Translations under genes and position numbers: made by a program
Source: Capra hircus
Lineage: Eukaryota; Chordata; Mammalia; Artiodactyla; Bovidae
Direction of reading: 5' to 3'
DNA: 64,000 nt
NCBI RefSeq assembly: GCF_001704415.2
Contig: NC_030811.1
Location: 4,746,501 to 4,810,500 of the forward strand
The notes under the pieces: generated by a model
The model's input: only the letters and a program-made list of their open reading frames with translations
Told to the model about the DNA's origin: nothing
Databases searched by the model: none
Part shown: piece by piece, positions 32,926 to 44,361 of the stretch
Layout: every line of letters begins with the position of its first letter
Position numbering within the stretch: the stretch's first letter is position 1

Positions 32926-35067
32926 CATGAACATGCTTCAGAAACCAGTGATGCACTTGTCAAATTTTAAGCTTTTGTAACTGGTGCCTATCACTGTGCA
33001 GAAAACAAAATCAGTGCTCAATCAACAGTTGAATAACAGATTGGTTATTACTGGCCAGCCAGCCAAGCTGCTTCAGGAAGCCCTAGCAAGACAATTTCCA
33101 AGTCAACCTTGCAACCTTGTCTTCACAGGAGAGTCAAACACAAGATCCATCTATTCAACTGGGTCATGGGCCAAAATGGGCAGGATTAAGTCAGAGAGAA
33201 ACAAGCTGCAGCTGAAGTGTGGGTGGAAGGCTATTCTTTCCGCTGATAGCAGCTAACACCAGCAGAGAAGAGATGGGAGCAACTGGCAGGTAGGGGCCGT
33301 GGGAGGGGCCTCATTTAGCAGTGGAATCTTTTCCCGTTAAGGTCCGCTTGACTCTAGCTGTTGACCAGAGAGATTTTTTCTTATATCAAGGCTTTTGCTT
33401 CTTTGATTTCCCAGTTCTTAACTTTTTAAAATCAATCACCATTAAAATTCTAGCTCTCCTCTATAGTAATATTTAAATCAAAAGTTTTCCGTAAAAAAGA
33501 AGAAGCCGTAAATTCGAAACTGCTTGAGATTCGATGTCCATTCAAAGAAAATTTCTTCCTCTTCCCCTGTCATCCTTGCTCTGCACCTCATTCTTCCTGC
33601 TCTTACCTCCTATTACCTCTATTTCTTAGGGTCGCCCATCCAAGGTAAAAAAGAATTTTTTTTAAGCAATTGCTTACGATAATTAAGAGAGACTTTTAGC
33701 ATCAGCCTCTACCAGAAGCAGACAGAAGGCTGGGGCTCTTCTGCTACTTACTTGACCTTGCAGGATTTCAGCGACCCGGGTCAATTCACACATCCTTGCT
33801 ATCAGCAGAGGGGGCTAACTGTCTCCCTGTCTACCTGAAGGGATGATTGGGAGGGCAAGCGAGATAATACATAGACGTTTTGATGAAATGAGAAGAGTAA
33901 CACAAACGTCAGGTGCTCCGATGAATAATTCATGAACCGAAACACTAATATTCTCTAACCAGAGAAAACTGGTCTTGGATTTTTTTTTTTTTATTATTCC
34001 ATTTAGTCTTATTAGAACATGGCCTTCACTAAAACCTGGAAATGTAAGGGTGGCTCATTCTCAACAAGTTGTTTGCATGCAAGGCACTCAAAAGTAAAGA
34101 CTTAATGTGTCAACAGAGACAATTAACTCACGGGTAAAGCTTATTGTACAACATCCAAAAAAAAAAAGTTAGTACAAAAGGCTTTCAGTAATCGTCCCTG
34201 TGGAAGCCTTTGGGAAGGTGCTGATGGCCGTGGGGAATCAACACTCGTTTAACAGGATTTGATGACATCAGTGTGAGTCACGCTAGTGTGTGAAACAAGC
34301 ATGAGGTCATTTTAAGCTAATCAGATGGGTGGCTGGAGAAAGGTGCCATTCACTATTTATTACCTCCACCGGCAACAAAAGGACTGGCTTTAGCTAATGG
34401 AATCCAAGGGCTTAATGAATCAGGCTAAATGAGGAGGGTGGTGGTAATTGTGTCATTAGGGCACTAATACTGGGAATCTGTCTACCTCTCCTGTCGGCCC
34501 TAAGGCAACTCTTCCAAAGGTGATTCTGTGGTCATTTAAAAAGCTTTCTGCTTTCAGCGGTAGAGCTTTTCTTATTGCAGTCCCTGAAAATTCTGGGTTA
34601 TTGGGAGTTTGTTCTGGGTCACTGGGAATGTTCATTATGGCTCTATAAAAATGTTGGTGATGTCCACCAAATTCTCTTCCAATGGCAGGTGTCTAATCAG
34701 CCAGTTGACGTGATGACATAAAAAAAAAAAAAAAACACTGAAGCTGATTATATTGAATGGTTTCTGGAAACCTGTCTCATTTTCTTACTGTGCTATCGCG
34801 TCAGACAAGCACACACATTATTGCAATTCAAGCGAGGTGCCCTAAAAGGCATATAAAGGGCTGTGGGGGAGGTGAGACCTATAGGATCGAGACTCTTTAT
34901 CTCTGAATGGTGGGTCAGGAGCTGCTCTTCAGAACAGCTCTCACAGACACTCGTAAGACAAGCTGAAATGGGGACAAGGGGAAGAGTCAAAAGGCTAGAT
35001 GGCATAAGACTGAGAAAATTGGTGTGAGGGCTGGAAGAGATTTTATAAGATGATATAGGCAGGGGGT
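32926..35067. promoter_or_regulatory. Repeat-free stretch, candidate distal regulatory element
   Basis: 2.1 kb with no recognised SINE or LINE, in a region where one otherwise occurs about every kilobase. At 34263-34711 it has TGACATCA (34263-34270), TGAGTCA (34274-34280), CTAATCAG twice (34317-34324 and 34693-34700), TTAATGA (34412-34418), TAATTG (34445-34450), and TGACGT (34706-34711). Clusters of homeodomain-type and AP-1/CRE-type sites in single-copy DNA are common in enhancers. Function is inferred from motif content only. Confidence 0.3.
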
Positions 35068-35259
35068 GGTGGTTTAGTCATTTAGTTGTGTCCAACTCTT
35101 TGCAACCCCATGGGCTGTAGCCTGCCAGGCACGGGAGTGAAGAAGAGTGGAGTGGGTAACCATTCCCTTCTCCAGGGGAACTTCCTGACCTGGAGATCGA
35201 ACCTGAGTCTCCGGCACCGCACGGGGATTCTTTACCTACTCAGTCCCTGGGGAAGCCCC
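35068..35259 (-). mobile_element. Bov-tA SINE
   Basis: Reverse copy, shortened in the body ('cacgggagtgaagaagagtg'), head ending 'tccctggggaagcccc'. Confidence 0.9.
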
Positions 35260-35602
35260 ATAGATAGAGTGGCAAAAGCAATAAACAATTAAGGACTTCA
35301 AGTTTCAGTGTGAGTATATGGGAAAGAAGTGAAATCAGAAACCAAAATGAAGAGGCGAGGGAGGAGGCATCCTGAGGAGGGGAGAAGATGACTTGGGTTT
35401 CTGGAAATGCTGTCTGAAAAGGTGCAGACACCCAGGAAGAGAGAAGACGGAAAGGCAAGGACCTAGATCCAGAATGCAACCTGCCCGCTGCTGCGATGCT
35501 CAGACTCTGGGGGAGCAGGAGTGGGGAGGGCCCAAAACCTGGCCTACCAATTCTAGGATGCAGAGAAGGCAGACAGCAACGGGATAAAACGTGGCGGGAA
35601 GC
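35260..35602. other. Intergenic stretch, nothing recognised
   Basis: 340 bases of purine-rich sequence without a recognised element. Confidence 0.4.
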
Positions 35603-35780
35603 AGTGGCTCAGACTTGAGCATCCATCAGAATCACCCCAAGGGTGTCTTCTGAGGGATTGCTGGGCCCACCTCCCAGAGTTTCAGATTCAACAGGTCTGG
35701 GGTGGTGGGTCTAAAAATTGCATTTCTAACCAGTTTCCGGGTGCTGATCTGGGGGCCACACTTTGAAAACCGCTAGTGTA
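35603..35780 (+). mobile_element. MER5A-like hAT-Charlie DNA transposon
   Basis: Begins 'cagtggctcagacttgagca', 'tcagaatcacc', middle 'caacaggtctggggtggtgg', ends 'actttgaaaaccgctag', i.e. a MER5A with terminal inverted repeats of CAGTGG/CCACTG type. Non-autonomous, no transposase. Confidence 0.8.
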
Positions 35781-35824
35781 AAAAAAAAAAAGAAAAAGAA
35801 AGAAAACCACTAGTGTAGAGGAAG

Positions 35825-36000
35825 AAGCAGGAGCTTTACGTTCAGAAGGATTTGAGATCCGTTTCCAACCCCATCAAGTTATCTAACCTCCTTCAATTTT
35901 CTCAAGAGGAAAGTGAAGGAAAAAAACTACGGATCTTGAATATGAAGGGTATGTGCGTAACCTATTAATAGTGTCTGGCGTGTAGGTGGTGTTCAGTGTG
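35825..36000 (+). mobile_element. MIR SINE
   Basis: 'ccaaccccatcaagttatct', 'aacctccttcaattttctca', 'tagtgtctggcgtgtagg' follow MIR in forward order. Confidence 0.62.
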
Positions 36001-36224
36001 TGATCTGACAGGCAGGTAGGTGGGAGGAAGACAGAAGTGGTTGGTAGGTAAGTAGACGGTCATGTAGGAGAGCAGAAACCTGCCAGACATGGGCAGGGAG
36101 AGAGGAGGTGACAAGTGGTACAAGGAAGTCTGTGATCAAAAGGAGACGTGGGGAAAACAGGAGATATGTCCGTGGAAAACAGACAGGGTTCCCAAGGGGT
36201 CAAGGCAAGGGGAAGGAATGGACT

Positions 36225-36433
36225 AGCATTTTGGGACCCACAGATGCCACTATTACATACAGGATGGATAAACCAGGCCCTATTGCACAGCACAGGGAAT
36301 TCTATCCTGTGATAAACTGTAATAGAAAAGAATATGAGAAAGAATATGTCTAATGAAATCAACTTTGCTGTACAGCAGTACTTAACACAACATTGAAAGT
36401 CAACTATACTTCAATAAAATACAATAAAAAAAA
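36225..36433 (+). mobile_element. Ruminant L1 3' UTR
   Basis: 'ggccctattgcacagcacag', 'gataaactgtaatagaaaag', 'caactatacttcaataaaat' plus poly(A): a clear L1 3' terminus, 5'-truncated. Confidence 0.9.
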
Positions 36434-37149
36434 AAAGCAGATATGTCAGAATAGTAGCCTGAGCTGAAGAGTGTTCAACCCCGTATGCTTCTTTACCTGA
36501 TACCTAGGTTTGCCAGCAGGGTCGCTGACTGTTTAAAGATACAGTTGGGGAGCAAGAATAAACATGGTAGCCAGACGGGGTCCAGTAAGAGACGATGGGT
36601 CCAAACCGTGACGATGCCTGGGCTTCCCTGTGCCGTCACGTGACCGTGGCAGGTACACTTCAGAGGAAGACACACACTCCTCGTCTTAGAGGTTGGGGTT
36701 GAGGAGTAAAAGATGGGTCCAGGCTATCATCACCGAGACTCTTCTCTTTTTCCGGGCTAGGCTTAGGGCACAGCACGGTGCTGAGAACAGAGAGTCAAGG
36801 CAGGAAGTGGGGAGAAAAGAGAAAGGTAGCAAATTCTGTTAAAAGCAGAACCAAGTACATGATTTGCAGGTCTGAGTGCAAAAGGAAAAGGTGGGGACCG
36901 TGGTTCAGAAAGTGTTAAGAAGCTCAAGCTGGCATCAGCACGTTGAACTCAGCGTGGGGCCATCCTCAGCATGGAGCCCTGTGGGTACCAGCCATCATCC
37001 TCTTTACAAGACCACAGTATCCCTACCCTGCCATATGTCTGCGGTACCCGGGGACTGGGTAAACAAGTAGCCTGTATTTGCAAACCCTGGAGCTCAGTTC
37101 ACTGGCTCCAGGAAACTCAAAAAAAACTCCAACCTTTTCTCCCATGGAT
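36434..37149. other. Intergenic stretch, nothing recognised
   Basis: 0.7 kb without recognised repeats or exons. Confidence 0.4.
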
Positions 37150-37193
37150 GGGTTGGCCAAAAAATTCTTTGGGGTTTTTCCATCGCATCTTAT
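37150..37193 (+). mobile_element. Mariner terminal fragment
   Basis: 'gggttggccaaaaaattctt' followed by 'tggggtttttccatcgcatc' matches the terminal inverted repeat of the ruminant mariner family (Tc1/mariner). Only one terminus is present. Confidence 0.78.
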
Positions 37194-37292
37194 AGAATCC
37201 TTCAAGTGCAAACAGGAGGCTTAGTGTCTGAGGTGGGCCTCTGAAGTGTTTGACGGCGGGGGAGGGGGCGCAGAGGGTCCGCTGATACTTTA

Positions 37293-37489
37293 AGGACTTC
37301 TCAGGTTGCTCATCGGTAAAGAATCTGCCTGCGACACAGGAGCCGCAGGTTCCGTTTCTGGGTTATCCCCTGGAGGAGCAAACGGCAACCCGTTCCGGTA
37401 TTCTTGCCTGGAAAATACCATGGACAGAGGAGCCTGGTGGGCTACATTCCACAGGGTTCAAAACAGTTAGACAGGGCTGAGCACGCATG

Positions 37490-37490
<1 letters not shown>
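37293..37490 (+). mobile_element. Bov-tA SINE
   Basis: Forward copy, diverged head ('acttctcaggttgctcatcg'), tail running into an AC microsatellite. Confidence 0.9.

Positions 37491-37493
<3 letters not shown>

Positions 37494-37522
<29 letters not shown>
37494..37522. repeat. (CA)n microsatellite at a SINE tail
   Basis: About 14 CA units growing out of the Bov-tA 3' end 'gcacgcatgcacg'. Confidence 0.92.
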
Positions 37523-37524
<2 letters not shown>

Positions 37525-38085
37525 ATGGTACTATAAACGCTGAGAAAAGGGATTGCGCCACAGCTGTGTGAACCCTACCTGCCAGGCTCAGGAAAGGATG
37601 TGAATTTGAAGACCTGATTTGAATCTTGGTTGTGAACATTCAAAAGTTCCTTGTTTGGGATCCAGTTTGTGATTAAACTATGGGTAAATACACACTCAAA
37701 CCAACCCCAAAACCTCCGTCTCCAGGTCACCACGGTTCTGTTCTCGGATGTGAAGCAGTACCTATATTAGACACTAGGAGGCAGTGTCGTCTAGTTGTCT
37801 TGTGAGGCCACATTTCAAGGGATTTTTTTTCCCGTCTCAGGTTTCACTTGCTAAAGGATTTTGAACCCTTATTGTAAAGAGGTGAAGGGACGGACTTTCA
37901 ATTGTCTACTTCACAGCGATTTAAATATATAAGCTTTATGAGGGACTCTGCCAAAAAAGCAAAAATGCAAAGACATCTTTGAGGGCCGGGTGCTGTTATT
38001 TACTCCACTATGTAAACAGTCCAACCAAAACCACAGGGTCAACTGCTGATTTCAAGACAGGCTGAAAGCGATTCTGGAACTGAAG
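37523..38085. other. Intergenic stretch, nothing recognised
   Basis: 560 bases with no assigned element. Confidence 0.4.
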
Positions 38086-38290
38086 AAAGTGAAAGTGAGC
38101 TGAGCAGTCGTGTCCGACTCTGCGACCTCATGGACTGTAACCTGCCCTTCTCCCCTGTCCATGGGATTCTCCAGGCAAGAGTACTGGAGTGGGCTGCCAT
38201 TTCCTTCTCCAGGGATCTGTCCAACCCAGAGATCGAACCCAGGTCTCCTGGACTGCAGGCAGACTCTACCATCTGAGCCACCGACAGAAG
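38086..38290 (-). mobile_element. Bov-tA SINE
   Basis: Reverse copy starting with 'gaaagtgaaagtgagctgag', head end 'tctgagccaccgacag'. Confidence 0.92.
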
Positions 38291-38394
38291 GGCACAGGCT
38301 TTCTACCCCACCCCCACCCGCCACAGGTAAACTTGGAAGGCGGTGTAGCCCAAGGATGGGCTTCATGATTCTCATGGCCTGAGGCTAAACCTCT

Positions 38395-38565
38395 TTGTTG
38401 GCAAAATTAAATAGAAATGATGAGAGATGGGAGAGAGGCCCCAAAGGGAGGGGATATATGTATACCTATGGCTGATTCATGTTGAGGTTTGACAGAAAAG
38501 AACAAAATTCTGTAAAGCAATTATCCTTTAATAAAAAAATGAATTAAAAAGAAAAAAAAACTGAA
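38395..38565 (+). mobile_element. L1-BT 3' end
   Basis: 'gatatatgtatacctatggc', 'tgattcatgttgaggtttga', 'gtaaagcaattatcctttaa' are diagnostic of the bovid L1-BT 3' terminus; poly(A) at the end. Confidence 0.9.
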
Positions 38566-39009
38566 AGTGTTGCTTCCAAGGCTGTTCATTCACCCCCACT
38601 GGGACCACAGATCCCTCCCGGTCCCACTTCCCAAAAAAGCCGGCAAGACCTGCCTCGTGGAAACACTCATCGAGTTCCCAGGTGGGGTATAGGAAGAGCC
38701 GTGCACTGCTTTCGTCCGTCTTCCAGGATATTTTCCTATCAGGCGATAATTCCTGTACACAAATAACTATACATGATAGCTTATTTAAGGAAATAATATA
38801 AATTACACAGTCCCTACCGCACAATTTCCAGATGAAGTAGCAAGAAATCCCTCCAGACAGGAATCATCTAGTTGCGCAAAAGCTTGGCCCTTGAGAAAGA
38901 AAGGCCTTTGGGTCGGAGGAAACAGCGGCAGATGAAGCGCATCTCAGGTCCAAGGACAGCGCATGGGAGCGTCTCAGAGAGACAGTCTAGAGAGGTGAGC
39001 GTGCGCCCG
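38566..39009. other. Intergenic stretch, nothing recognised
   Basis: 440 bases, no repeat assigned. Confidence 0.4.
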
Positions 39010-39224
39010 GGTTCAGGGGCTCGGTCCTGACTGACCCTTTGCGACCCCGTGGACGGTAGCCCGCCAGGCTCCTCTGTCCATGGGATTCTCCAGGCAAGAA
39101 CACTGGAGTGGGTTGCCATTTTCTTCTCCAAGGGATCTTCCCGACCCAGGGATGGAAACTGAGTCTCCTGCACCTCCTACACTGGCAGGCGGCCTCTTTA
39201 CCCCTGAGCCACCTGGGAAGCCCC
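39010..39224 (-). mobile_element. Bov-tA SINE
   Basis: Reverse copy, first bases diverged, head ending 'gagccacctgggaagcccc'. Confidence 0.92.
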
Positions 39225-39335
39225 TAGAGATGGGTGGGAGTGCTATCATGGAGACGCCGAACGCCAGGTTAGAAATGTAGAGTTTAACCGTGCGAATCAA
39301 GGGCCAGCTGAGATTTTCAGAAAAGAACAATTTGA

Positions 39336-39462
39336 GGGACTTCTCTGATATGGCTGAGACTCCATGCTCCCAATGCCCGGGACCCAGGTTTCTTCCCTGG
39401 TCAAGGAACCACATACTGCATGCCATAAGGAAGACCCAGCATAGCCTGATTTTTTTTTTTAA
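39336..39462 (+). mobile_element. CHR-type SINE, diverged
   Basis: 'gagggacttctctgatatgg', 'actccatgctcccaatgccc', 'gaagacccagcatagcctg' then T10. Confidence 0.82.
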
Positions 39463-39579
39463 ATAATGATTTAATAACTGTCTTATAGGAGGATGCGTAG
39501 AATAGAATGAAGGAAATACAAGCGAGAAAGCACTTAAAAAAATTACCTCCCACATAGAGCTCAGACTACTTGCCCATGA

Positions 39580-39785
39580 ATTCCCATGTCCTCACTTTGG
39601 GCTGTGTGACCTTGGGCAAGCTGGTTAACCCCTCTGAGCGCATTGCTCGTTTGTAGAACAGGTTAATAAGATATGACCCTCACAATGTTGATGTGTAGAT
39701 TACCTAGATCTTCTGTGTAAGGCACTTAGTACAGGGCTGGCGTATCCTAAGTGCTCACTAAATACTAGCTTAATGATACAATACA
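39580..39785 (+). mobile_element. MIR SINE
   Basis: 'gctgtgtgaccttgggcaag', 'ctggttaacccctctgagcg', 'taagtgctcactaaatacta': strong MIR match. Confidence 0.87.
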
Positions 39786-39789
39786 CATC

Positions 39790-39915
39790 ATTGTATTGTG
39801 AGGAAACTGCAGCTCAAATAGATTGGAAAAAAAAAAAAAACTAACAAGAGGTAAACCTGGGACACAAACCAAAGTCTTCTGACTCAGATCCAGTGTTTTT
39901 CTTCCCTGCTCACAC
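39790..39915 (-). mobile_element. MIR SINE
   Basis: 'gtgaggaaactgcagctcaa', 'aacaagaggtaaacctggga', 'gactcagatccagtg' in reverse order to MIR, with an A14 insertion; adjacent to a forward MIR. Confidence 0.62.
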
Positions 39916-40167
39916 ATTTTAAGAATTTGGGAAAGTCCTAAAATATCTCCTGCAATCTTGTGTTTTGATCTGTATGTCAAAGCACACATTCTTTCATAAA
40001 TATAGATCCTGTTGAAGCTGGTTTTTCAAAATTGTGAGGAAGAAAGTTGAATTAGTTCCTGCAGTTAAATGATTTCCAGTTCATAGAGATTTTATATAGC
40101 TGGGGCTTTAAATTGTTTTTCAATCGAACCCATTTATTTGCATTTCAATAAGAAAACTTGATAGTAT

Positions 40168-40380
40168 CTATAAAGTGGCCTAGTGGTAAAGAACCCACCC
40201 GCCAATGTAGGAAACATAAGAGACTCCAGTTCAATCCCTGGGTCGGGAAGATCCCTCGGAGGAGGGCATGGCAACCCAATCCAGTATTCTTGCCTGGATA
40301 ATCCTATGGGCAGGGGAGCCTGGCGGGCTACAGTCCATGGGCTCGCAGAGTCAGACACGGCTGAACAACTGAGCATACAT
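40168..40380 (+). mobile_element. Bov-tA SINE
   Basis: Forward copy, head 'gtggcctagtggtaaagaac', ending 'gctgaacaactgagcata'. Confidence 0.92.
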
Positions 40381-40794
40381 TATATTATAATACATGTAAT
40401 GGCACAATAAAGTTATGATAGAAAAAACAAATCTTCCACAAAAGTGATTAACTCATTTTATGTAACTTCGAGCAAGCTTACTTCTCTGAAAGTTTTTCTT
40501 TGGCGCGAAATATATACAGTTATTTTAGTTCTACAATGCCCCATGAGGAATAAAGAAACTCAAAATACTGTGATCTGAGATGAATCAGGCAGTAAAGGGG
40601 CGGTTGAGGGGAAAGTCAGAAGTGTAACCAAACACAGGTTCTTCAGCTTGCCACTCCACAACCATTACATCGAGAGGCAAGCTTCGTTAGAGAAGAAAGG
40701 TGCTTTATTCGGAAAAGCCAGCAATCTGGGGAGAAGGTGGACTTATGTCCAGAGGTCAACTCCTAAGATTCTGCTCAGCTGCTCCAGTTTTCCA

Positions 40795-40921
40795 GGTGGT
40801 ATTGTTGCTGTGTTGTTTTCCGGCCACACCACACGGCTTGTGAGATCTTAGTTCCCTGACCAGGGGTCGATCCTGCATTGGAAGCATGGAATCTTAATCA
40901 CTGGGCTGCCAGGGAAGTCCC
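40795..40921 (-). mobile_element. CHR-type SINE
   Basis: 'ggccacaccacacggcttgt', 'gatcttagttccctgaccag', 'gctgccagggaagtccc'. Confidence 0.9.
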
Positions 40922-41239
40922 AGCCGTGATAGTCTTTCAAGGGAAAAGAATCTCAGTTAGTCGTTAAGGCTGGAGGCCAGATTCTTCATCATTTTTCCAC
41001 TGCGTGCAGGCCTGCTGACTTCTCTTGATCTTCCTTGGGAATCTCTCTAGCCTGCCTGGCCCACCTGTGACTGGCTGTTCTTTGCCCATGTGGTCCATCT
41101 GCGTCCACGTGGTCTGCCTGCAAATTTCCTAAGAGAATTCTAGGGGTTGAGAGTCAGTCATTCTTTAACTACTGAGTTCTTTATTCTTATTCCTTCTAAT
41201 CCAGGAAAGGAATCAACAGGTTACGTAAGGTGCTATGTG

Positions 41240-41452
41240 TGTGTCGTGGCGCTAAAGAACCCGCCTGCCAATGCAGGAGCCGTAAGAGGCTCGAGTTTGA
41301 CCCCTGGGTCCAGAAAATCCCCTGGAGAAGGAAATGGCAACCCATGCTAGTGTTCTTGCCTGGGGAATCCTATGGACAGAGGAGCCTGGTGGGCTATGAC
41401 CCATAGGTTTGTGAAGAGTTGGACATGACTGAAGCGACTCAGCACAGCGCGC
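41240..41452 (+). mobile_element. Bov-tA SINE
   Basis: Forward copy from 'gtcgtggcgctaaagaaccc' to 'gaagcgactcagcacagc'; several CpG-decay changes. Confidence 0.9.
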
Positions 41453-41969
41453 AATGCGGAAAAGCTGAAACCAGGAGCTAAGTTAAATGTTGCCTAATGA
41501 TCTCATCGTCATGATGAAGGTCTAAGGAAAACAGCAGAGATAAACAAACAGAAAAGGGGCAAAGGAGCTGCTTACAGAGGGTTTGAGAAGATAAATAAGA
41601 GAATTCCGCTGTCTTGAAATTCTTGCAGAACCATCCTTCGTGCAAGAGTTCAGCTCATCCTTTAAAGTCCTTGAAATCCAGGCAAGGACTTGACCATTTG
41701 AAATCTGCAGAAATTCCTCTTCAATTTTAGGTACAACTTGCTGTCAATTACAGTGCTCAAAAACGCAACTTAATATAGCATTACGTTGTCATTTGCATAA
41801 AAAAATAAAGGCGTGGTGGTGCTGGTTGAAGGAAGGGTGCTACGTGTGCGTGAGAACACACGTACAAAGCCCTCCTGGGACAAAACAACAACAGTTCTAC
41901 AGGGAGGAGACTGAGGGAGGGTGGAGAGTTACCTGCTCTGCAAACGCTTTTGTTTTGCGCATGTTTGTG

Positions 41970-42093
41970 TTGCTGTTTGTTTTAGCTGCGCTGCGTGGCT
42001 TGCGGGATCTTAGTTCCCGACCAGGGATTGAGGCTGCCTCCTCGGCAGTGAAAATGCAGACTCCTAACCACTGGACAGCCAGGGAATCCTGGA
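41970..42093 (-). mobile_element. CHR-type SINE
   Basis: 'agctgcgctgcgtggcttgc', 'gggatcttagttcccgacca', 'aaccactggacagccaggga'. Confidence 0.9.
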
Positions 42094-43373
42094 ATGTGTT
42101 TTAGCACAGTTTAATAGTGTTTCTGACGTTAACACAATAGTTTTTCTGACACTGACGGTGCTTAAGCTAAGTCTTGTCAAAGAGATGATGAGAAAGCTTT
42201 AAAAGGAATTCCTGCTTAGGGTAAGGCCCAGTGTCAGAATCAGTACTGCGCCTTTGAATTTATGGATACTATGAATGAGGTCGATGAGGCAGGGAGTGGG
42301 AACCAGGGAAAGTGGGGAGCCCTTGATCGACCCCATTTCCTTCCAGGTTCCAGGAGGGAAGGGGTGTGAGGCTCTCGGATGCCTGACAGCCCAGACTCAG
42401 CGGTGGTTATGAGAGGCAGACAGGAGCCTGCAAGCCGGTGTTGATTTTTTCCTTATGGCTTTTTGCTTAAACATTTAATCCCTCTTTTAGTTTCAAATCA
42501 GCACAGTGGCAGATATTATCAACAACCATTATCCCTGTCCTGAGGTAGTTGTCAACCCAGGGAGAGAAATAGGATCAACTCTGGGGAGAGGCCGCCTGGG
42601 CTTTGCCTCTGGAGGCTGTAATTGCCTCTGTCAGGAGAGGGATACAATTCCACTTCCCTCTCTGCCTGCAGACACCAGTGTGAAATTCTCTTCCCTGCCC
42701 TCCTCCGGGGGCTGGTCCTGTTGAGAACGAGGCTGGGTCTGGACAAGGAGGAAATGAAACCCGCTGCCCCAGTTAAAAGGTCTCAGCGGATCCTTCCAGC
42801 TGCCACGGCCCGCTCCAGGTCTGCTGGCTTCCCCCGGGCCCTGCTGACTGCCAAGGCCACCAAGCGTCCTTAGCTCATGTCCACTCTGATGGGCTGGCCC
42901 CGGCCCAGTTGGTCCGATGGATTTCGTGCTGATCCCTGACTTGGCCATGGTCTTTCTGATGAGGACACCTGCCTGGCTTGCACCTTCAGCCTGATGCCGT
43001 GTCCCCCTCACCCCTCCCCTAGGTGCAACACATGTTGTTGCGGAACCTCAGGTCATCAAAGAAGCGAAAAACAAGTTCGGTCCCTCTTGATGAAATACTT
43101 GATTCCTTTTTCCTTTGCCTAAACAGAAATTTGCTTCAAGGGAAATAAATTACACATAAACGCTGAAAATGAGCTTGCTTTTGAAAAAGGAGTTTGTCTG
43201 TTCAGCCTCATGGGGGGAGCCATTCTTTCTATCTCCATAGTTCAGGCGAACTCTACAGTCTGTGATGAACAGATCTTGCCCTTTATCTTGTGTGGCCATC
43301 TGCCTTCTGCTTCTCAGTTATTTAGAAAGTGCTTTAATAGCATTTCTACCCATGAGTAAAGAGACAGAAAATG
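42094..43373. other. Intergenic stretch with a GC-rich single-copy segment
   Basis: 42560-43020 is GC-rich and repeat-free but not CpG-island-like. A plus-strand frame (42622-42870) and a minus-strand frame (42634-43011) are open, neither with recognisable domains. Nothing else identified. Confidence 0.4.
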
Positions 43374-43612
43374 GGGACTTCCTTGGTGGTCCAGTGGTTA
43401 AGAATCTACCTTGAGATGCAGGGGGTGACGAGGGTTCAATCCCTCGTGTGGGAATTAAAATCCCACATGCTGCAGAGTAACTAAGCCTGAGCACCACAAC
43501 TCCTGAGCCGGCAAGCCACAAGCAGAGCGTCCACTCACCACAACGAAATAGCCTGCCTGGTACATGGAGGTCCTGTGTGCTGCAGCTAAGTCCCGGCACA
43601 GCCAAAGGAATG
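43374..43612 (+). mobile_element. CHR-type SINE, full length
   Basis: 'ggggacttccttggtggtcc' to 'aagtcccggcacagccaaag'; 3' end lacks the usual (AAAT)n. Confidence 0.9.
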
Positions 43613-44361
43613 AAGAAGCACTAGAAAGAAACAGAAGACGACACTCAAAAAAAAGAAAAGGCCTGCTTGTTTTTTACTATTAGGTTATACGAGAAGAATA
43701 AAATTTTACTCAGGATTGATTTGGATATCTTCTGAAAAGGGCAGACTAGATCATGGGAAACAACTCTTTCACTGAGAACATTTTAAAAAGCTGCACCAAA
43801 TATATGATTACTTGGCTTAGAGTCATGGGAGGCGGTGGCTACTTCACAGTAATTAAGTCCATACTTAGGGGCTGAGATCTAGACAAGACTTGAACCCGGG
43901 GTGGAGCATCCACCTTCAAGCCTACTGTTCTCCCAGGGCATTGGCTAACTCCTGAGGAAGGAACTGGAAGACTGAGAAGATAAACAGAGCTGTGAAAGCC
44001 TTGTGCGGGGACCTGCCCGCTTCATACCCATCCCTGTGCCTGCAGAGAAATCCTGCATATGGCGGGCTCAGCACAGACTCCATGACTGGTGAGTATAGGT
44101 CACTGATATGAGCTAATCTAACCTTCCTTCCTCCAGCATAAATAGAAAGTAAGACTTGTTTTAGGAATACATGGTAGGTCCCAGCTAAGCTCAAGCTAGA
44201 GCTCAGAGTATGGAAGTAGTCATCTGGGAATCCCTGCAAGTGCCATATTGGCATGAATTGGTATGAACAGAGGCCTCGGTCCTGGGCTAGCGGGAGATGA
44301 AGGCTGGGGAGAATTGGGCAGGAGGAGGATAGATAGTAAGGATGGCTAGGCACAAGTCCCC
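43613..44361. other. Intergenic stretch, nothing recognised
   Basis: 0.75 kb with an incidental 143-codon minus-strand frame (43922-44353) that shows no recognisable domain, splice boundary or start context. Confidence 0.45.

Noticed and set aside
43922..44353. 143-codon minus-strand frame
   Set aside because: No recognisable domain, no promoter, no splice-bounded structure; single-copy DNA by chance open.
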